Assembly (NCBI GenBank): GCA_026119855.1
Contig: JAOWBW010000363.1
Coordinates: 248,001 to 312,000, forward strand
Direction of reading: 5' to 3'
From: Campanula takesimana
Taxonomy: Eukaryota > Streptophyta > Magnoliopsida > Asterales > Campanulaceae
DNA length: 64,000 nucleotides
Shown here in pieces: positions 1 to 10,251 of the stretch. Position 1 is the stretch's first letter. Every line of letters begins with the position of its first letter. A program made the translations under genes and the position numbers. The notes beneath the pieces are model-generated. The model ran no database searches. It saw only the letters and a program-made list of their open reading frames with translations, and had not been told where the DNA came from.

Positions 1-63
1 TTTATTCCAATAGATGTACAATAGTTATTAAAAGCATTTGATGTAAATTCACCAGTATTAAGG

Positions 64-761
64 CTAATTGTCTTGATCACATAATCTGGAAATTGTGATC
101 GTAATCGAATTTCTCGCAAACGCCAGGTTGCGAGTTGATAATAAACTTATGTGTGACCATTTAGTAGATGCATCTAATAAAACCATAAAATATCTAAATG
201 GTCCACACAGTGGATCAATCGGTCCACATATATTACCTTTAATTCGCTCTAAAAACTTTGGAGATTCAACTCTAACTTTTGCTGATGATGGATTAATTAT
301 CAATTTGCCTTGAGAGCAAGCAGTACATGAGAATTCATTAGATTGAAAAATCTTCTGGTTTTTCAATGGATGCCCATGTGAATTTTCCATAATTCTTCGC
401 ATCATATTAGAACTGGGATGCCCCAACCGGTCATGCCATATAGTAGAACCATTTATATCAGTAAACTTCTGGTTTACTGGTAAAACCATTTATATTAGTA
501 AACTCCTGGTTTACTGTTAAAACCATTTATATTAGTAAATTTCTGGTTTACTGTCATTTGTACTTCAATTATGCTAATATTTATATTACATACTTTAGAG
601 GAAAATACAGGTAACTTTTCTACCACATATTTGTTACCTGATTCAGTCTTTGTAATGCATAAATATTTCATCTCTCCTTCATTGCTTGTCTCAATATGAT
701 ATCCATTTTCACGAATATCTTTAAAGCATAGTAAATTTCTTTGAGACATAAATAAAAACAA
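64..761 (-). pseudogene. copia pol fragment: protease region, GAG-pre-integrase and start of integrase
   Basis: The stretch 64-489 reads as the GAG-pre-integrase zinc domain (WHDRLGHPSSNMMRRI, then CTACSQGK) followed by the integrase core start (GPIDP, then MVLLDAST in place of the usual VDDYSR-like motif). The stretch 495-761 is a broken piece just upstream, in the protease to pre-integrase interval. A duplicated segment around 470-545 (the phrase for NQKFT-NING occurs three times with small changes) is an internal tandem duplication of about 45 bp. Not functional. Confidence 0.75.
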
Positions 762-1177
762 TGCATTTTACACTGATTTTTGTTCCTCTTAGTAGTACTA
801 TGTTAGCTCTTCTGGAGCTATCAATTATCTTTGTACTACCGAATATTGTACTAATATTAACATCATTTATAATCAAATATACTTATAAGTAAAAGTTAAA
901 TATGTTAGAACACACACACACTGAAATAATAGAACATACTAAAGTAAATTATAATGAGTCAGATACTTTAGTTAGTTTGAGTTTCTCCCCCATTAAGTAT
1001 GTAATCATTTACATCTGGATTGAGAAAATCTGATATATCCAGATGTGTACTTGTAGATGGATCTTGATTCACATCATCGTTTTCATAGACAAAATTTGTT
1101 TCAACATCTTTCACTTTATTCAACATTGATGCTTGATACAACTTAACAAAATGTTTAGGCGTACGACAGGTACGGGC

Positions 1178-1690
1178 TCAATGGCCTTTCATTCTGCACC
1201 GATAACAAAAATTCTCAATTTTTATCGGTTGCTTAATTTGTCTAGTCGATGATATTTCATTATTACCTTCTCTATTCCACTTCTGGTGGAGAGAAATATT
1301 TCCATCATTATTGGGGTGATTGTCATTATGATACCGATTATAAAATCTCCCCCGACCACGGCCGCGATTACGTCCACGGCCACGTCCATGACCACGTTCT
1401 CGGCTTCTCTTAGTATTATCATATATACTCGCGTTCACTTCAGGGAACGTAGTAGAGCCGGTGGGGGCGGGCTTCGTGGTTTTTCAATAAGATCTCATTA
1501 TTTTGCTCAGCATACGAGATCAATTCAGAATATTTTTTTGAAAACCTTTTTCTCGATATTGCTACTGCAGGAGCAAATCAAAGAAGGAATGTGGAGAAAG
1601 TTTTCTCTAGCATATCGTTATCAATTATTCTTTCTCCACATAGTTTTAACTGTGATGTAATTTTAAACATCGTAGAATTATATTCACTTA
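1178..1690 (-). pseudogene. copia gag C-terminal part with RG-rich tract and zinc knuckle
   Basis: The minus strand shows a basic RGRGR tract followed by the CCHC knuckle start CYRCRMKGH; the next codon is TGA where the family normally has Trp, and RTC follows, so the knuckle is cut by a nonsense change. Upstream, 1440-1690 gives recognisable gag pieces (motifs like LEKTF and KYSELI) in shifting frames. The N-terminal gag half is absent. In copia elements this protein forms the virus-like particle and binds the RNA; this copy cannot. Confidence 0.7.
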
Positions 1691-1832
1691 TTATTTTAAA
1701 ATCCTGCAAACATATATAAGATATAATTTTGAAATAACTTGAAAAGAGACTAGGTAGATCTTACCGATACCGTACCTACTTCGGTGGCTATAGCTCAGGA
1801 TCTGGAACTAGAACGAAGTCGTGCTGATAACG

Positions 1833-2203
1833 TGTTATAAAACTGGAGAACCAAGAGCATAATCTCAATAGATAATATTATATTTCAAGACTATTATAGA
1901 GAGAGTGTACAAGAGAGAAATATAGAAGTTAAGAACTTCTCAAGTCTATTGAAATGAAAACTAGAGCCTACTATTTATAGGTGGAAATTGGCTTCCTCTA
2001 TAAGCTTCCATAAGGATAAACACTATCCTTTAGTAAGGCTTCCTTAGTAAGCTTTTCTGAAGATATTTACCAAGCTTCCCTAGTAAGCTTCACTGAAGAT
2101 ATTTACAAAGCTTCCTTAGTAAGTTTCGCTAAAGATAATCTTGCAAAGCTTCTCTTGTACACTTCTGGTTCAAAGGACATCCATATAATAATATATTATA
2201 ACA
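1833..2203 (-). repeat. 5' LTR (371 bp) of the left copia element
   Basis: The LTR is bounded by a perfect 8-bp inverted repeat, TGTTATAA at 1833 and TTATAACA ending at 2203. The primer-binding site lies 2 bp outside the left end. A minus-strand TATA box (CTATAAATAG) is at 1971-1980, where an LTR promoter is expected. Confidence 0.85.
2039..2148. repeat. three tandem 36-38 bp units inside the LTR U3
   Basis: Units at 2039-2074, 2075-2110 and 2111-2148 each begin CTTCC(T/C)TAGTAAG and end (C/A)AAG; the third is more diverged. They lie on the far side of the TATA box from the primer site, so they are in U3 and could act as promoter or enhancer repeats. That role is inferred. Confidence 0.75.
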
Positions 2204-2594
2204 AAAATCTTATGTTTTCAGATATTAGGATTTGAAAAGGATCTAGAACCCAATGTATTCTAGTAAGGCTTTTCTAAGGGATGTGCGTATATAGAACTCC
2301 AAAGAGTAGTTTTTCGCTAGCAAAATGAAAGATGATAACTAGGTCAAACCATCAAAATTCACAATCATCCTTCCTTTTATCATAACCAACCAAGACTCTT
2401 CAAAACACCCTTAAATGTTGAAATGAGACAGAAAGAGACGTACCTCCCCTCAAGTTTTCAGTCTACACGACCGAAAGATCTGGAATGTTCGTCAACTTTC
2501 TCAAAACATGACAATTACAAATATTGAAACTTTCAAACATAAAACTGGAGAAAATAATTAAACCAAGATGAACCGGAGCGAGCAAAAGATGTTA
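2204..2594. other. no gene seen
   Basis: Unique-looking AT-rich sequence between the copia LTR and the MITE. I recognise no coding or repeat structure in it. Confidence 0.5.
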
Positions 2595-2826
2595 CTCCCT
2601 CCGTCCCAGACTAAGGTTCTTACTTTCCTTTTTGGTTTGTCCCAGACAAAGGTTCTTAATTGCTTTATTACCTAAAATGGACAATGGGACCCACTTGTCA
2701 TTCTCATAACAAAAACTTTTTTGCCTACTTTATCTCTCATACTTCATTTTTCATACTCACAACATTTACTTTTTCTTAATCTCCGTGTAAAGTCAAACTA
2801 ATAACCCTAGTCCGGGACGGAGGGAG
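2595..2826. mobile_element. Stowaway-like MITE (232 bp)
   Basis: Terminal inverted repeats CTCCCTCCGTCCC / GGGACGGAGGGAG are flanked on both sides by TA (2593-2594, 2827-2828), as in Tc1/mariner-type Stowaway elements. The interior matches, in opposite orientation, the MITE at 11279-11507. It lies about 200 bp beyond the 3' end of the kinase coding region. Confidence 0.85.
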
Positions 2827-3030
2827 TACTATATATTTGGGATAATCCCTAAATGATCATGATATTAAAGTTAACTGTATATCTTACTGTTATTAACAAA
2901 CTGGTCAGCATAAAATCATTTGAAGGATCAAGAATCCATAATCTATCCGTCCAATAACAAACTTCCCATATAATAGAATGTTAAAAACAAGAATTAACTA
3001 AAAGTAGGTGGTGTGAGTATATACTAATCT

Positions 3031-5395
3031 TCAACTCGGGTATCGCCGAGGTTCCTTCCTATCCAACCTGGCCCCACATATTTTCCTAATCTGAGCAGTC
3101 ACCTCCACCATCCGTGGACGTTGATCAGGATGCTGAGAAGTGCAATAAACTGCAAAATGCAAGAGACGGACCATTTCATCTTCTACGTATCGGTACTTAA
3201 GCAATTCAGGATCAAACACATTGATCGCCCCCCTCTCTTCAACCACTGACTTGACCCACTTAGGCAAGTCGACCCCCTTTCCGTCCCCATCATCCATAAC
3301 ATGGGTCGCGTCCTTACCTGAGAGGAGCTCCAATAGTAGAACACCAAAACTATAGACATCTGCCTTTTGGGAAATTTTACTCGAGTCAAATACTTCAGGT
3401 GCGCGATGGCCAATTTGAAGGTTGGGAGTGGGGGACGAAACGAGTTGGGATATACCAAATTCTGATATACGAGCTTTAAAGCCATCTGTGAGGAACACGT
3501 TGGACGACTTGATGTTGCCGTGGGTGATACTGGGGCCAAGCGAGTGGAGGTACTCCACACCTAGGGCTACTTGGTATGCTATTGAACTCCGGACCTCCCA
3601 AGTCAATTCTTCCTTGTATCCACCTCTATTTCCTATATAAAACGATACGAACGATATCAAAACGAGCAATGCTAGGGGCACAAAATAAAGACACAAAATC
3701 TTGCTCACAAAATGAGGTGGCGATATTTTATTGGTTGCATGGATAATGGACCCGCCACACTCTAATTAAAAACACCAATAAAATCATTACACATAGGATT
3801 TTGTGACTTTTTTGTGCCCCTAGTATTATTCTATCAAAACAACAATAATGTATATCACATTCTGGTATCATGAAATAAAATGAGGCACACATGACATGAC
3901 ATATACATCATATAACAAGAACATTAAAAAAGAAAAACGCACATGAAAGATGACAGAAAGAGTAATGCTAGATAAGACACTGTCACGAAAATGAGGCATA
4001 CTTGATATGACAGATACGGAAAATTTTTAAAGTTGGGAGATTGCAAGAAGGTTTACCATGCAAAATTGCAGACAAGTTTCCCATAGGCATCCATTCATAG
4101 ACAAGAAGCTTTTCCTCCTTACCATAGTAGTACCCTCTAAGAGGTACCAAATTTGGATGAACCAATGCTCCTAAACCTTCAATCTTGTCTCTAAATTCAT
4201 CCTCAGAAACAAGAACATCTTTCAACCTTTTTACAATCACCTCCCCTCCACTTTCAAAATATGCTTTATAAGTAGTCCCAATTACCCCCTTCCCTAAAAC
4301 CTCAGCTGAAGCCTTCAACAGATCATCCAAACTAAACCCCCTTTCTTCATCATCATCACCTTCATTGAAGAACACCAATCCATCATCCCCTACAATTTTA
4401 GTTATTACACTCTCCTCCCTTGCAGATGCCACCCGACCCGAACTCCTTAGTGAAGAATTATTGTAATCTCTCACTACAATCGAACTGGGTATCTGAAAAT
4501 CATATTCCGGTGGCTTCTCTGGTGACGGTGGTATTGATGAAATGTCTCGTCTAGCAGGAGTTTCTGAAACTGTACTACTTCGTCTCCACAAAATAAACAG
4601 AATGGCAATAACAATAATAACAACAATTAAAATTGCTCCGGCGACTGAACCGATTACTATACCGATGATGGCTCCGGTGGAGAGGCTATTACCGCCGTCG
4701 GGGGCAGGGCTATCACTGCCGCTTGGACAGGAATTGAGGGGAAAACCACATAGGGAATTACCCAGAAAGGAATTCACTGGGAAACTCGACAAACCGGTAG
4801 GAATCGAGCCGTTTAATCTATTGAAGGAGACGTTAAATTCAGTGAGGGTTAGGTTTGATAACTCGGGGAGTGACCCAGTGAGTTGATTGTTATCCAACAA
4901 CAGAGTTCTCAATAGGTAAAGATTGTTGAAAGCCGGAGAAACCTCGCCGGAAAAATTATTGTGGGCTAAGCTAACGCGAATAAGGTTAGTCAAAGTGAAG
5001 AGAGTCGCCGGGATTTCACCTGAGAAATGATTTTCTTGCAAATACAGGTAACGGAGTTCAGTACAGGAAGCCAAGTCGGCAGGGATAGGCCCGGATAGAG
5101 AATTGCGACGGAGACTGAGGGTCCGGAGATGGGTGAGGTTTCCGATGGAGTTTAAAGGTATTTGGCCGGAAAGTCCATAACCGGGAAGGCGGAGGGAAGT
5201 GACCCGGTTAGTGGTTGTGTTGCAACTGACTCCTGGCCATGAACAGGGAGATGGGTTTGATTGGTTCCATGAACGAGTGCGGCCCCGGACGACGGAGATG
5301 AGGCGGAGGAGGGCGGCTCTGTCGGCTGCGAGGTCAGAAGTAGCGGTGGCGACAAGAAAACAGAGGAAGAGAAAGAGAAGTAGCGGCGGCGCCAT
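3031..5395 (-). CDS. LRR receptor-like kinase, LRR-III type, probably catalytically inactive
   Basis: Two exons, 5395-4057 and 3632-3031 (intron 4056-3633, GT-AG, phase 1), give 646 residues, a usual length for the RKL1/RLK902/At2g26730-like group. I start at the ATG at 5395 because a hydrophobic signal peptide (about 1-20) follows. Then come an LRR N-terminal domain with paired cysteines (CSWPGVSC, 51-58), about five leucine-rich repeats (65-205), a capping Cys pair (216-223), a membrane span (242-270), an acidic juxtamembrane region and a kinase domain (about 355-630). The glycine loop GKGVIGTTY (368-376) and the VIVK lysine (389) are kept, but HRD is HGN (484-486) and DFG is EFG (504-506). 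With both aspartates lost, phosphotransfer is unlikely; such plasma-membrane proteins usually act through partner kinases. The ligand is unknown. The splice model is mine but joins the two halves in frame at a family-typical place. Confidence 0.93.
3664..3831. mobile_element. Mutator-like MITE (168 bp) in the kinase intron
   Basis: The ends are imperfect inverted repeats (GAGCAATGCTAGGGGCAC and the complement of GAATAATACTAGGGGCAC). The flanks carry a perfect 9-bp duplication TATCAAAAC (3655-3663 and 3832-3840). A close relative is at 7891-8072 with its own 9-bp duplication. A 9-bp duplication points to Mutator-like transposition. It contributes 177 of the 424 intron bases. Confidence 0.9.
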
Positions 5396-5521
5396 TTCTC
5401 AAGGCCGCGCTTTAAATGAAAACCAATTGTGTGTTTGAATGGAAATAAAAAGTCCGTCTGTTTTTGTTCTTGCTATGCGTTGACTTGAAGAATAGTTGGA
5501 CCAATGAAGAGAGGTTTTAGG

Positions 5522-5534
5522 TTGACTTTTATAC
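5522..5534 (-). promoter_or_regulatory. candidate TATA box and W-box upstream of the kinase
   Basis: On the minus strand TATAAAA lies at 5533-5527, about 135 bp before the ATG, a normal distance for a plant promoter with a 100-nt leader. On the plus strand a W-box core TTGACT overlaps it (5522-5527), with another at 5480-5485 and a CCAAT at 5501-5505. WRKY factors bind W-boxes, and receptor kinases of this group are often defence-responsive; regulation here is only inferred. Confidence 0.45.
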
Positions 5535-5689
5535 TCTTTTAATATGTGGTCTCGAACCTAGATCCGTTTCATAGAAAATACGAGTTAACTCATGATCCGT
5601 GTACAATATTCTCCGCGAAACGTAGGGTCTCAACCCATGCTCTACTCAAAATCTTCCACGTAGCAGCGACCCATTGGCCAAAAGAAAAA

Positions 5690-6408
5690 AAATCCTAAAA
5701 AAAAAATCTTTTTTTTTTGTTTTTATATTTTTTTACGGTTTTTTTCATTTGCCAAAAGTAATACTTAGTACAACTAAATGTAACAACTGTGTTACTTATA
5801 AAGTAACATTGTTTATAAGTAAATGGAACACCAGTTTTACAAAAAAAAAATCATTCATTTTACTCATATTTCAACTGTAATACTAACTATAAATACGTGT
5901 AACACTAACAATAGCTAAACGTAATTATCGTTATACTGAAATGTAATAGTGTTTTCCAGAATATTTTTTATTTTTGAGTATTTTGATTTTATTTTTTAAA
6001 AGAAAGTAACATTTGAAAAACAACAACTTATATACATGAATGTAATTATTTGTACAAGTAAGTGTAACACTTTAGTAGATGAAATTGTAACAGATTTCTA
6101 TAGATAATGTAATACTTTTACATGTATCATGATAAATTGAACTCATTGTAACTTATTATTTGAAAACATATAGATATACTATTATACAAGTAAACGTTAC
6201 TGTTTTACAATGTTATTATACAAGTAAAATGTAACATTCGTTTATAAAAATTGTTACTTTCTTATTTTTACAATGTTACTAACACAAGTGTTTTTAGTTC
6301 TAAATTGTAAATAGTTGAATTATTACTTTTCTATACATATGTGTTACAATTATGTATAAACACTATTACATATAAGTAACACGGTCGTTACATTTTAGTT
6401 GTAATAAG
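5690..6408. repeat. degenerate array of GTAACA/GTAATA motifs, both strands
   Basis: The sequence is AT-rich, with roughly 25 copies of GTAACA, GTAATA or their complements spaced about 15-40 bp apart. There is no fixed unit length, so it is not a normal satellite. A stretch near 6316-6408 recurs at about 80% identity at 7643-7735, on the other side of the MITE and MULE. A similar array occurs at 40600-41080. The start shares an A-rich flank and a CCACGT-type motif with the second locus, which suggests one repeat family. No coding potential. Confidence 0.6.
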
Positions 6409-6410
6409 TA

Positions 6411-6665
6411 CTCCCTCCGTCCCACGCGAATTAAGATAAATTTCCATTTTGGGTGTCCCACTCGAATTAGGACAACCCAAAAATGGAAGTGCTTTATTTA
6501 ATGAGACTCACATTCACACTCACAACAACTTTTCACTCATTATTCTCTACCCCACTTTCTCTCTCATACTTTACTTTTCATACTCACAACACCTACTCCA
6601 CTAACACTTTTTCCTTAATCCCCGTGCCCAACCAAAAAATCATAATTCGGGTGGGACGGAGGGAG
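6411..6665. mobile_element. Stowaway-like MITE (255 bp)
   Basis: Inverted repeats CTCCCTCCGTCCCAC / GTGGGACGGAGGGAG, with TA on each side (6409-6410, 6666-6667). Inserted in the GTAACA repeat. Its interior resembles the MITEs at 2595 and 11279 more loosely. Confidence 0.85.
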
Positions 6666-6704
6666 TATTACTTTTGGCAAACGAAGAAAACATAAAAAAA
6701 AAAT

Positions 6705-7629
6705 GGGTTAATTGCAATTTGGTTCCTGATTTTTTCGAAAATTTGCAATGTTGATGCTGTCTTTTCAATTTCGCCAATTAGTATACTCACTTTGTCATTT
6801 TGTTGAAATCCAACTACAAAAGTAACTGGGTGTTAGTTTATTAACAAATTTTATGTCATATGACTAGCACATGACGATTTAAGATGTTTGTGAAACTACA
6901 TATATCCGATTGGTATGATTCTTTTTTTAAACAGAAGCTAATATTTAATTCTACAACATATATTTTTTGATAATTTTTTTGGTGACCTAATTATATTGTA
7001 TTAATTTGTATTTTAAATAAATGAAAATATTTAAAATATAGAGGACATGAGAAAAATAATCTGAAAAAAATTACTACTTTCCACCATGATATACCTTCTT
7101 TCCTAACGTTTGCTTTCCTCTACCCCTCCGCCATGTTCCCGCATCACCCCTTCCACATACATTCTTCCCCCGATTCATCATTTACTTCCTCTCCTTTTTT
7201 TCCTATCAAATATTTTTATGAACTGATGATCTACATATAACATTTACTTTATATGAAACATATTCGGGTTAACATATTGTTTAGATTATTATTTCACATG
7301 TTTTTTTTTTCAATAGTTAAATGTAAGATTTAATATAAAATAATCCAATCATCCGAAAAATTGCCCAAAAAATATATGTTGTAAATTTAAATAATAGTTT
7401 TAATTTTAAAAAAGAATCATATCAGTCGGATATATGTAGCTCCAAAAATATATTAAAACGTCATGTGCTAGTCACATGGCATAAAATCTGTTGGAAAACT
7501 AACACTCAGTTACTTTTGAAATTGGATTGCAACAAAATGACAAAGTAAGTATATCAATTGGTGAAATTGAAAAGACAGCATCAACATTGCAAATTTTGGA
7601 AAAAGTCAGGAACCAAATTGCAATTAACC
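6705..7629. mobile_element. foldback Mutator-like element (about 925 bp) with about 255-bp inverted arms
   Basis: The left arm (from 6706, GGTTAATTGCAATTTGG) and right arm (ending 7629) are reverse complements at about 85% identity by eye over some 255 bp. The middle 400 bp is AT-rich without an ORF. Identical 11-bp flanks (ten A plus T, 6694-6704 and 7630-7640) fit a Mutator-type duplication of 9-11 bp, although an A-run makes the exact length uncertain. Non-autonomous: no transposase seen. Confidence 0.8.
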
Positions 7630-7642
7630 AAAAAAAAAATAA

Positions 7643-7740
7643 CACTGTTACTTTTCTGTATATATGTATTACTTTTTTATGTATATAAACTGTTACATAT
7701 AAGTAACACGTTTGTTACATTTAGTTATAGTAATTTTTTT
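7643..7740. repeat. second piece of the GTAACA repeat
   Basis: About 80% similar to 6316-6408 and continuous with that repeat apart from the MITE and MULE insertions. It ends in a T-run. Confidence 0.55.
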
Positions 7741-7799
7741 TTTTTTTATGTATACAAACTGTTCTCATATAAGTTTTTGTCGAATATTACTCCCTACAT

Positions 7800-8185
7800 G
7801 TTTCATAAGGGTATAGGGTAAATATAAAGTCACAAAAAATTCACAAAATTTGGCTTACAAAATGAGGTGTTATGACTTTCATTGGTGCTTGAGAAATGCT
7901 AGGGGCACAAAATAAGCTCACAAAATCTTGCTCACAACGTGAGATGGCGATATTTTATTGGTTGCATCGATAATGGACCCGCCACACTCTAATTAAAAAC
8001 ACCAATTAAATCATTACACATAGGATTTTGTGAGCAAGATTTTGTGATTTTTTTGTGCCCTTAGTATTATTCTTGGTGCTTTTAGTTAGAGTGTGTCGGG
8101 TTCACAACTAATGCACCCAATAAAATATCGTCCACCTCATTTTGTATCCATCATTTTGTAAACTTCTTTTGTGCCCCTAGCATTA
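7800..8185. mobile_element. Mutator-like MITE hosting a younger MITE
   Basis: The outer element runs from a degenerate left end near 7805-7835 (GTCACAAAAAATTCACAAAA) to a right end TTTTGTGCCCCTAGCATTA near 8185. It is interrupted at 7890 by the 182-bp element described next. Another diverged relative lies at 8828-9004. The outer termini share the CTAGGGGCACAAAA signature with the inserted element, so host and insert belong to one superfamily. Exact left end uncertain. Confidence 0.55.
7891..8072. mobile_element. Mutator-like MITE (182 bp), same family as the intronic copy
   Basis: Ends GAGAAATGCTAGGGGCAC and the complement of GAATAATACTAAGGGCAC. A perfect 9-bp duplication TTGGTGCTT is at 7882-7890 and 8073-8081. 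The interior matches 3664-3831 almost base for base, apart from an extra short segment near the right end. Confidence 0.9.
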
Positions 8186-8432
8186 CCCCGTTTCAAAATA
8201 CACGTCGTAGTATATTAAAAATAGAATTAATACATATAAAAATGACTTATTTACCCTTAAAAGAATTCAATTATAAACAAAATTAAATGCTTAAACTATA
8301 GATAGTTTGCAATTAATGAATAAATGTATAATTGGAAAACAAGAGCAAAGATATCTTGGAAATAGTAAAATGTCAAATATTTTGAAACAAAATTTAACTC
8401 TTAAAACGTCATGTATTATGAAACAGATGGAG
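8186..8432. mobile_element. degraded Stowaway-like MITE
   Basis: The right end reads CGTCATGTATTATGAAACAG, then ATGGAG and TA; the left end is a shortened complement starting CCCCGTTTCAAAATACACG after TA (8184-8185). The left terminus has lost several bases, so limits are approximate. Confidence 0.45.
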
Positions 8433-8827
8433 TACCTTTTTCCTTTTCTTTTTTTTTCTTTACTCTTTCCTCCCTTTTTTCTTCGTTTTATTGCTAATTT
8501 GAAGAAATTTGAAGAATTAATTTAAATAATTTTAATGAAAATTTAAAAATGTAATTGGTAATAATTATAATGAATTATCAATAATAAACTTTAAAATTTT
8601 ATTAGCATAATTAAAAATATATTAAATTATTGCTCAAATTTATTTGTGATAACGATTAAAAAAGTGACTAAAATTCCATAATAAGGGGAGTACGAAATTT
8701 GATCATTAATTCAGTAGAAGCTGAAGGAGGGAATAACTTAAAAGGGTTAAAGATTTAAGAATGGGGATTTGAGTGATTATATGTTGACCTCCTATGTAAA
8801 GTGATATTTATTGTTAATGAAAATATA
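8433..8827. other. no gene seen
   Basis: AT-rich DNA with pyrimidine-rich stretches on the plus strand. No ORF or repeat I can support. Confidence 0.5.
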
Positions 8828-9004
8828 TAGTAATATTAAAGTCATAAAAATTCACAAAATTTGGTCTATATAAATGATGTGTAATGATTTGGTTGGTGAT
8901 TTTAGTTAAAACACAGCGGGTTCACAATGGGTTCAACTAATAAAATATTGTCATCTCATTTGGTTTTTTTTTTTATATAACTTCTTCTGTCCCCAAGTAT
9001 TGCC
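8828..9004. mobile_element. diverged relative of the 7800-8185 MITE
   Basis: It shares the phrases ATTCACAAAATTTGG, GGGTTCACAA and CAACTAATAAAATATTGTC with the outer element at 7800-8185, in the same order and orientation. The termini are too degraded to define a duplication. Confidence 0.5.
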
Positions 9005-9063
9005 CAAGTAAATGTAAGTTTAGAGACAACGGGGAATGTAATCGATGTTTAGTTAACCAAATG

Positions 9064-9537
9064 CGGCACGTGAGACTTGTTTCTGGTGGCATAGAGGTTG
9101 TGCTTCCCTTTGGGAGGTCCCAAGTTCGAATCCCCTTCCACCTCCCTAATAATAAGTGGCCTCTACATAGTGGAAAGTCTCAAGTTCGACTCCCTCTGGG
9201 AGAAATGTGGAGAACTTGTGTTACTCTGTCCATAAGGGTAGGTTGTGCGTCTGCAAGTGATCATTCAGATGGGGCGGGGTGTTTATGGCAAGCGGACTAC
9301 CAGATGGCGCAAGGACGTGTATGGCAATAAGACTACCAAATGGCGCAGGACGTCTATGAGCGCTTAGGCATGTAGGACAAGTATCATTCGCTGTAATAAG
9401 TTCCAATAGGGGAGAATTTGTAATAGTCAGAGCCATAGATCTGTAATAGATTCCATAAAAATTTGTAAACGAAAGCAATTACCTTGAAATGAATGATATG
9501 TTACAACTTATTATTTTTTTTTTTTTTTTTTTTTTTA
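9064..9537 (+). mobile_element. probable SINE with two tRNA-like promoter boxes and a poly(T) tail
   Basis: An A-box TGGCATAGAGG (9087-9097) is followed 37 bp later by a B-box GTTCGAATC (9124-9132), the spacing of an internal RNA polymerase III promoter. A second B-box-like GTTCGACTC is at 9184-9192, so the head may be duplicated. The right end is a run of 23 T. A 9-bp duplication AACCAAATG flanks it (9055-9063 and 9538-9546). The length of 474 bp is long for a plant SINE. The rest of the body is unrecognised. Confidence 0.6.
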
Positions 9538-9546
9538 AACCAAATG

Positions 9547-9796
9547 TGATTACACTTAACTTGTCCGGATTGCATGCGAGCAATCTTAATGTTAGGAGGA
9601 AAAAAATTGTATTCTCACCTAATAGAAGGGTATCATATTTTAATGTTGAGCTATGTTAGGATTACAAAAAACCTATATATAGTAAAAGTCGACGCGGAAG
9701 TATACGAATTCTCCATGTGGACAGTTTAGGCTAAAGAATGCTTTTGGTGAAGCCATGTCATCACCATTCTTATTGATAAGTGACTCTTGATATTCT
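9547..9796. other. no gene seen
   Basis: Unremarkable AT-rich sequence between the SINE-like element and the minisatellite. Confidence 0.4.
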
Positions 9797-10167
9797 TATT
9801 ATTAGCTAATAATAGTAGTTAATAATAATAGTTATTATATAAGTTAACTATTACTATTAATAGTATTAGTAAACTATAATAGTTATTGCATAAGTTAACT
9901 ATTACTATTAATAGTCCTTCCAAAAAAAAACTATTACTATTAATAGTATTAGTTAACTATAATAGTTACTATATAAGTTAACTATTACTATGAATAATAT
10001 TAGTTAACTATAATAGTTATATAAGTTACTTATTACTATTAATAGTATTAGTTAACGTTAATAGTTACTATATAAGTTAACTATTACTATTAATAGTATT
10101 AGTTAACCATAATAGTTACTATATACGTTAACTTTTACTATTGACAATAATAGTTAATTATAATAGT

Positions 10168-10251
<84 letters not shown>

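Larger units (their letters stand above)
1..2203 (-). mobile_element. Ty1/copia retrotransposon, 5' part, decayed, runs off the left edge
   Basis: On the minus strand the order is 5' LTR (1833-2203), primer-binding site (1819-1830, minus-strand TTATCAGCACGA), a gag remnant, then protease and pre-integrase/integrase fragments, which is the copia order. The rest of pol and the 3' LTR lie left of the window. Between about 1690 and 1800 the conserved N-terminal half of gag is missing, so the copy has an internal deletion as well as many stops. The base pairs 2204-2208 (aaaat) would be the right copy of the target duplication, but the left copy is outside the window. Confidence 0.85.

Noticed and set aside
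3183..3560. Other-frame ORF within the kinase exon 2
   Set aside because: Shadow of the kinase reading frame, with no domain of its own.
9061..9330. 89-codon frame in the SINE-like region
   Set aside because: It spans the RNA polymerase III-type boxes and has no protein-like pattern.
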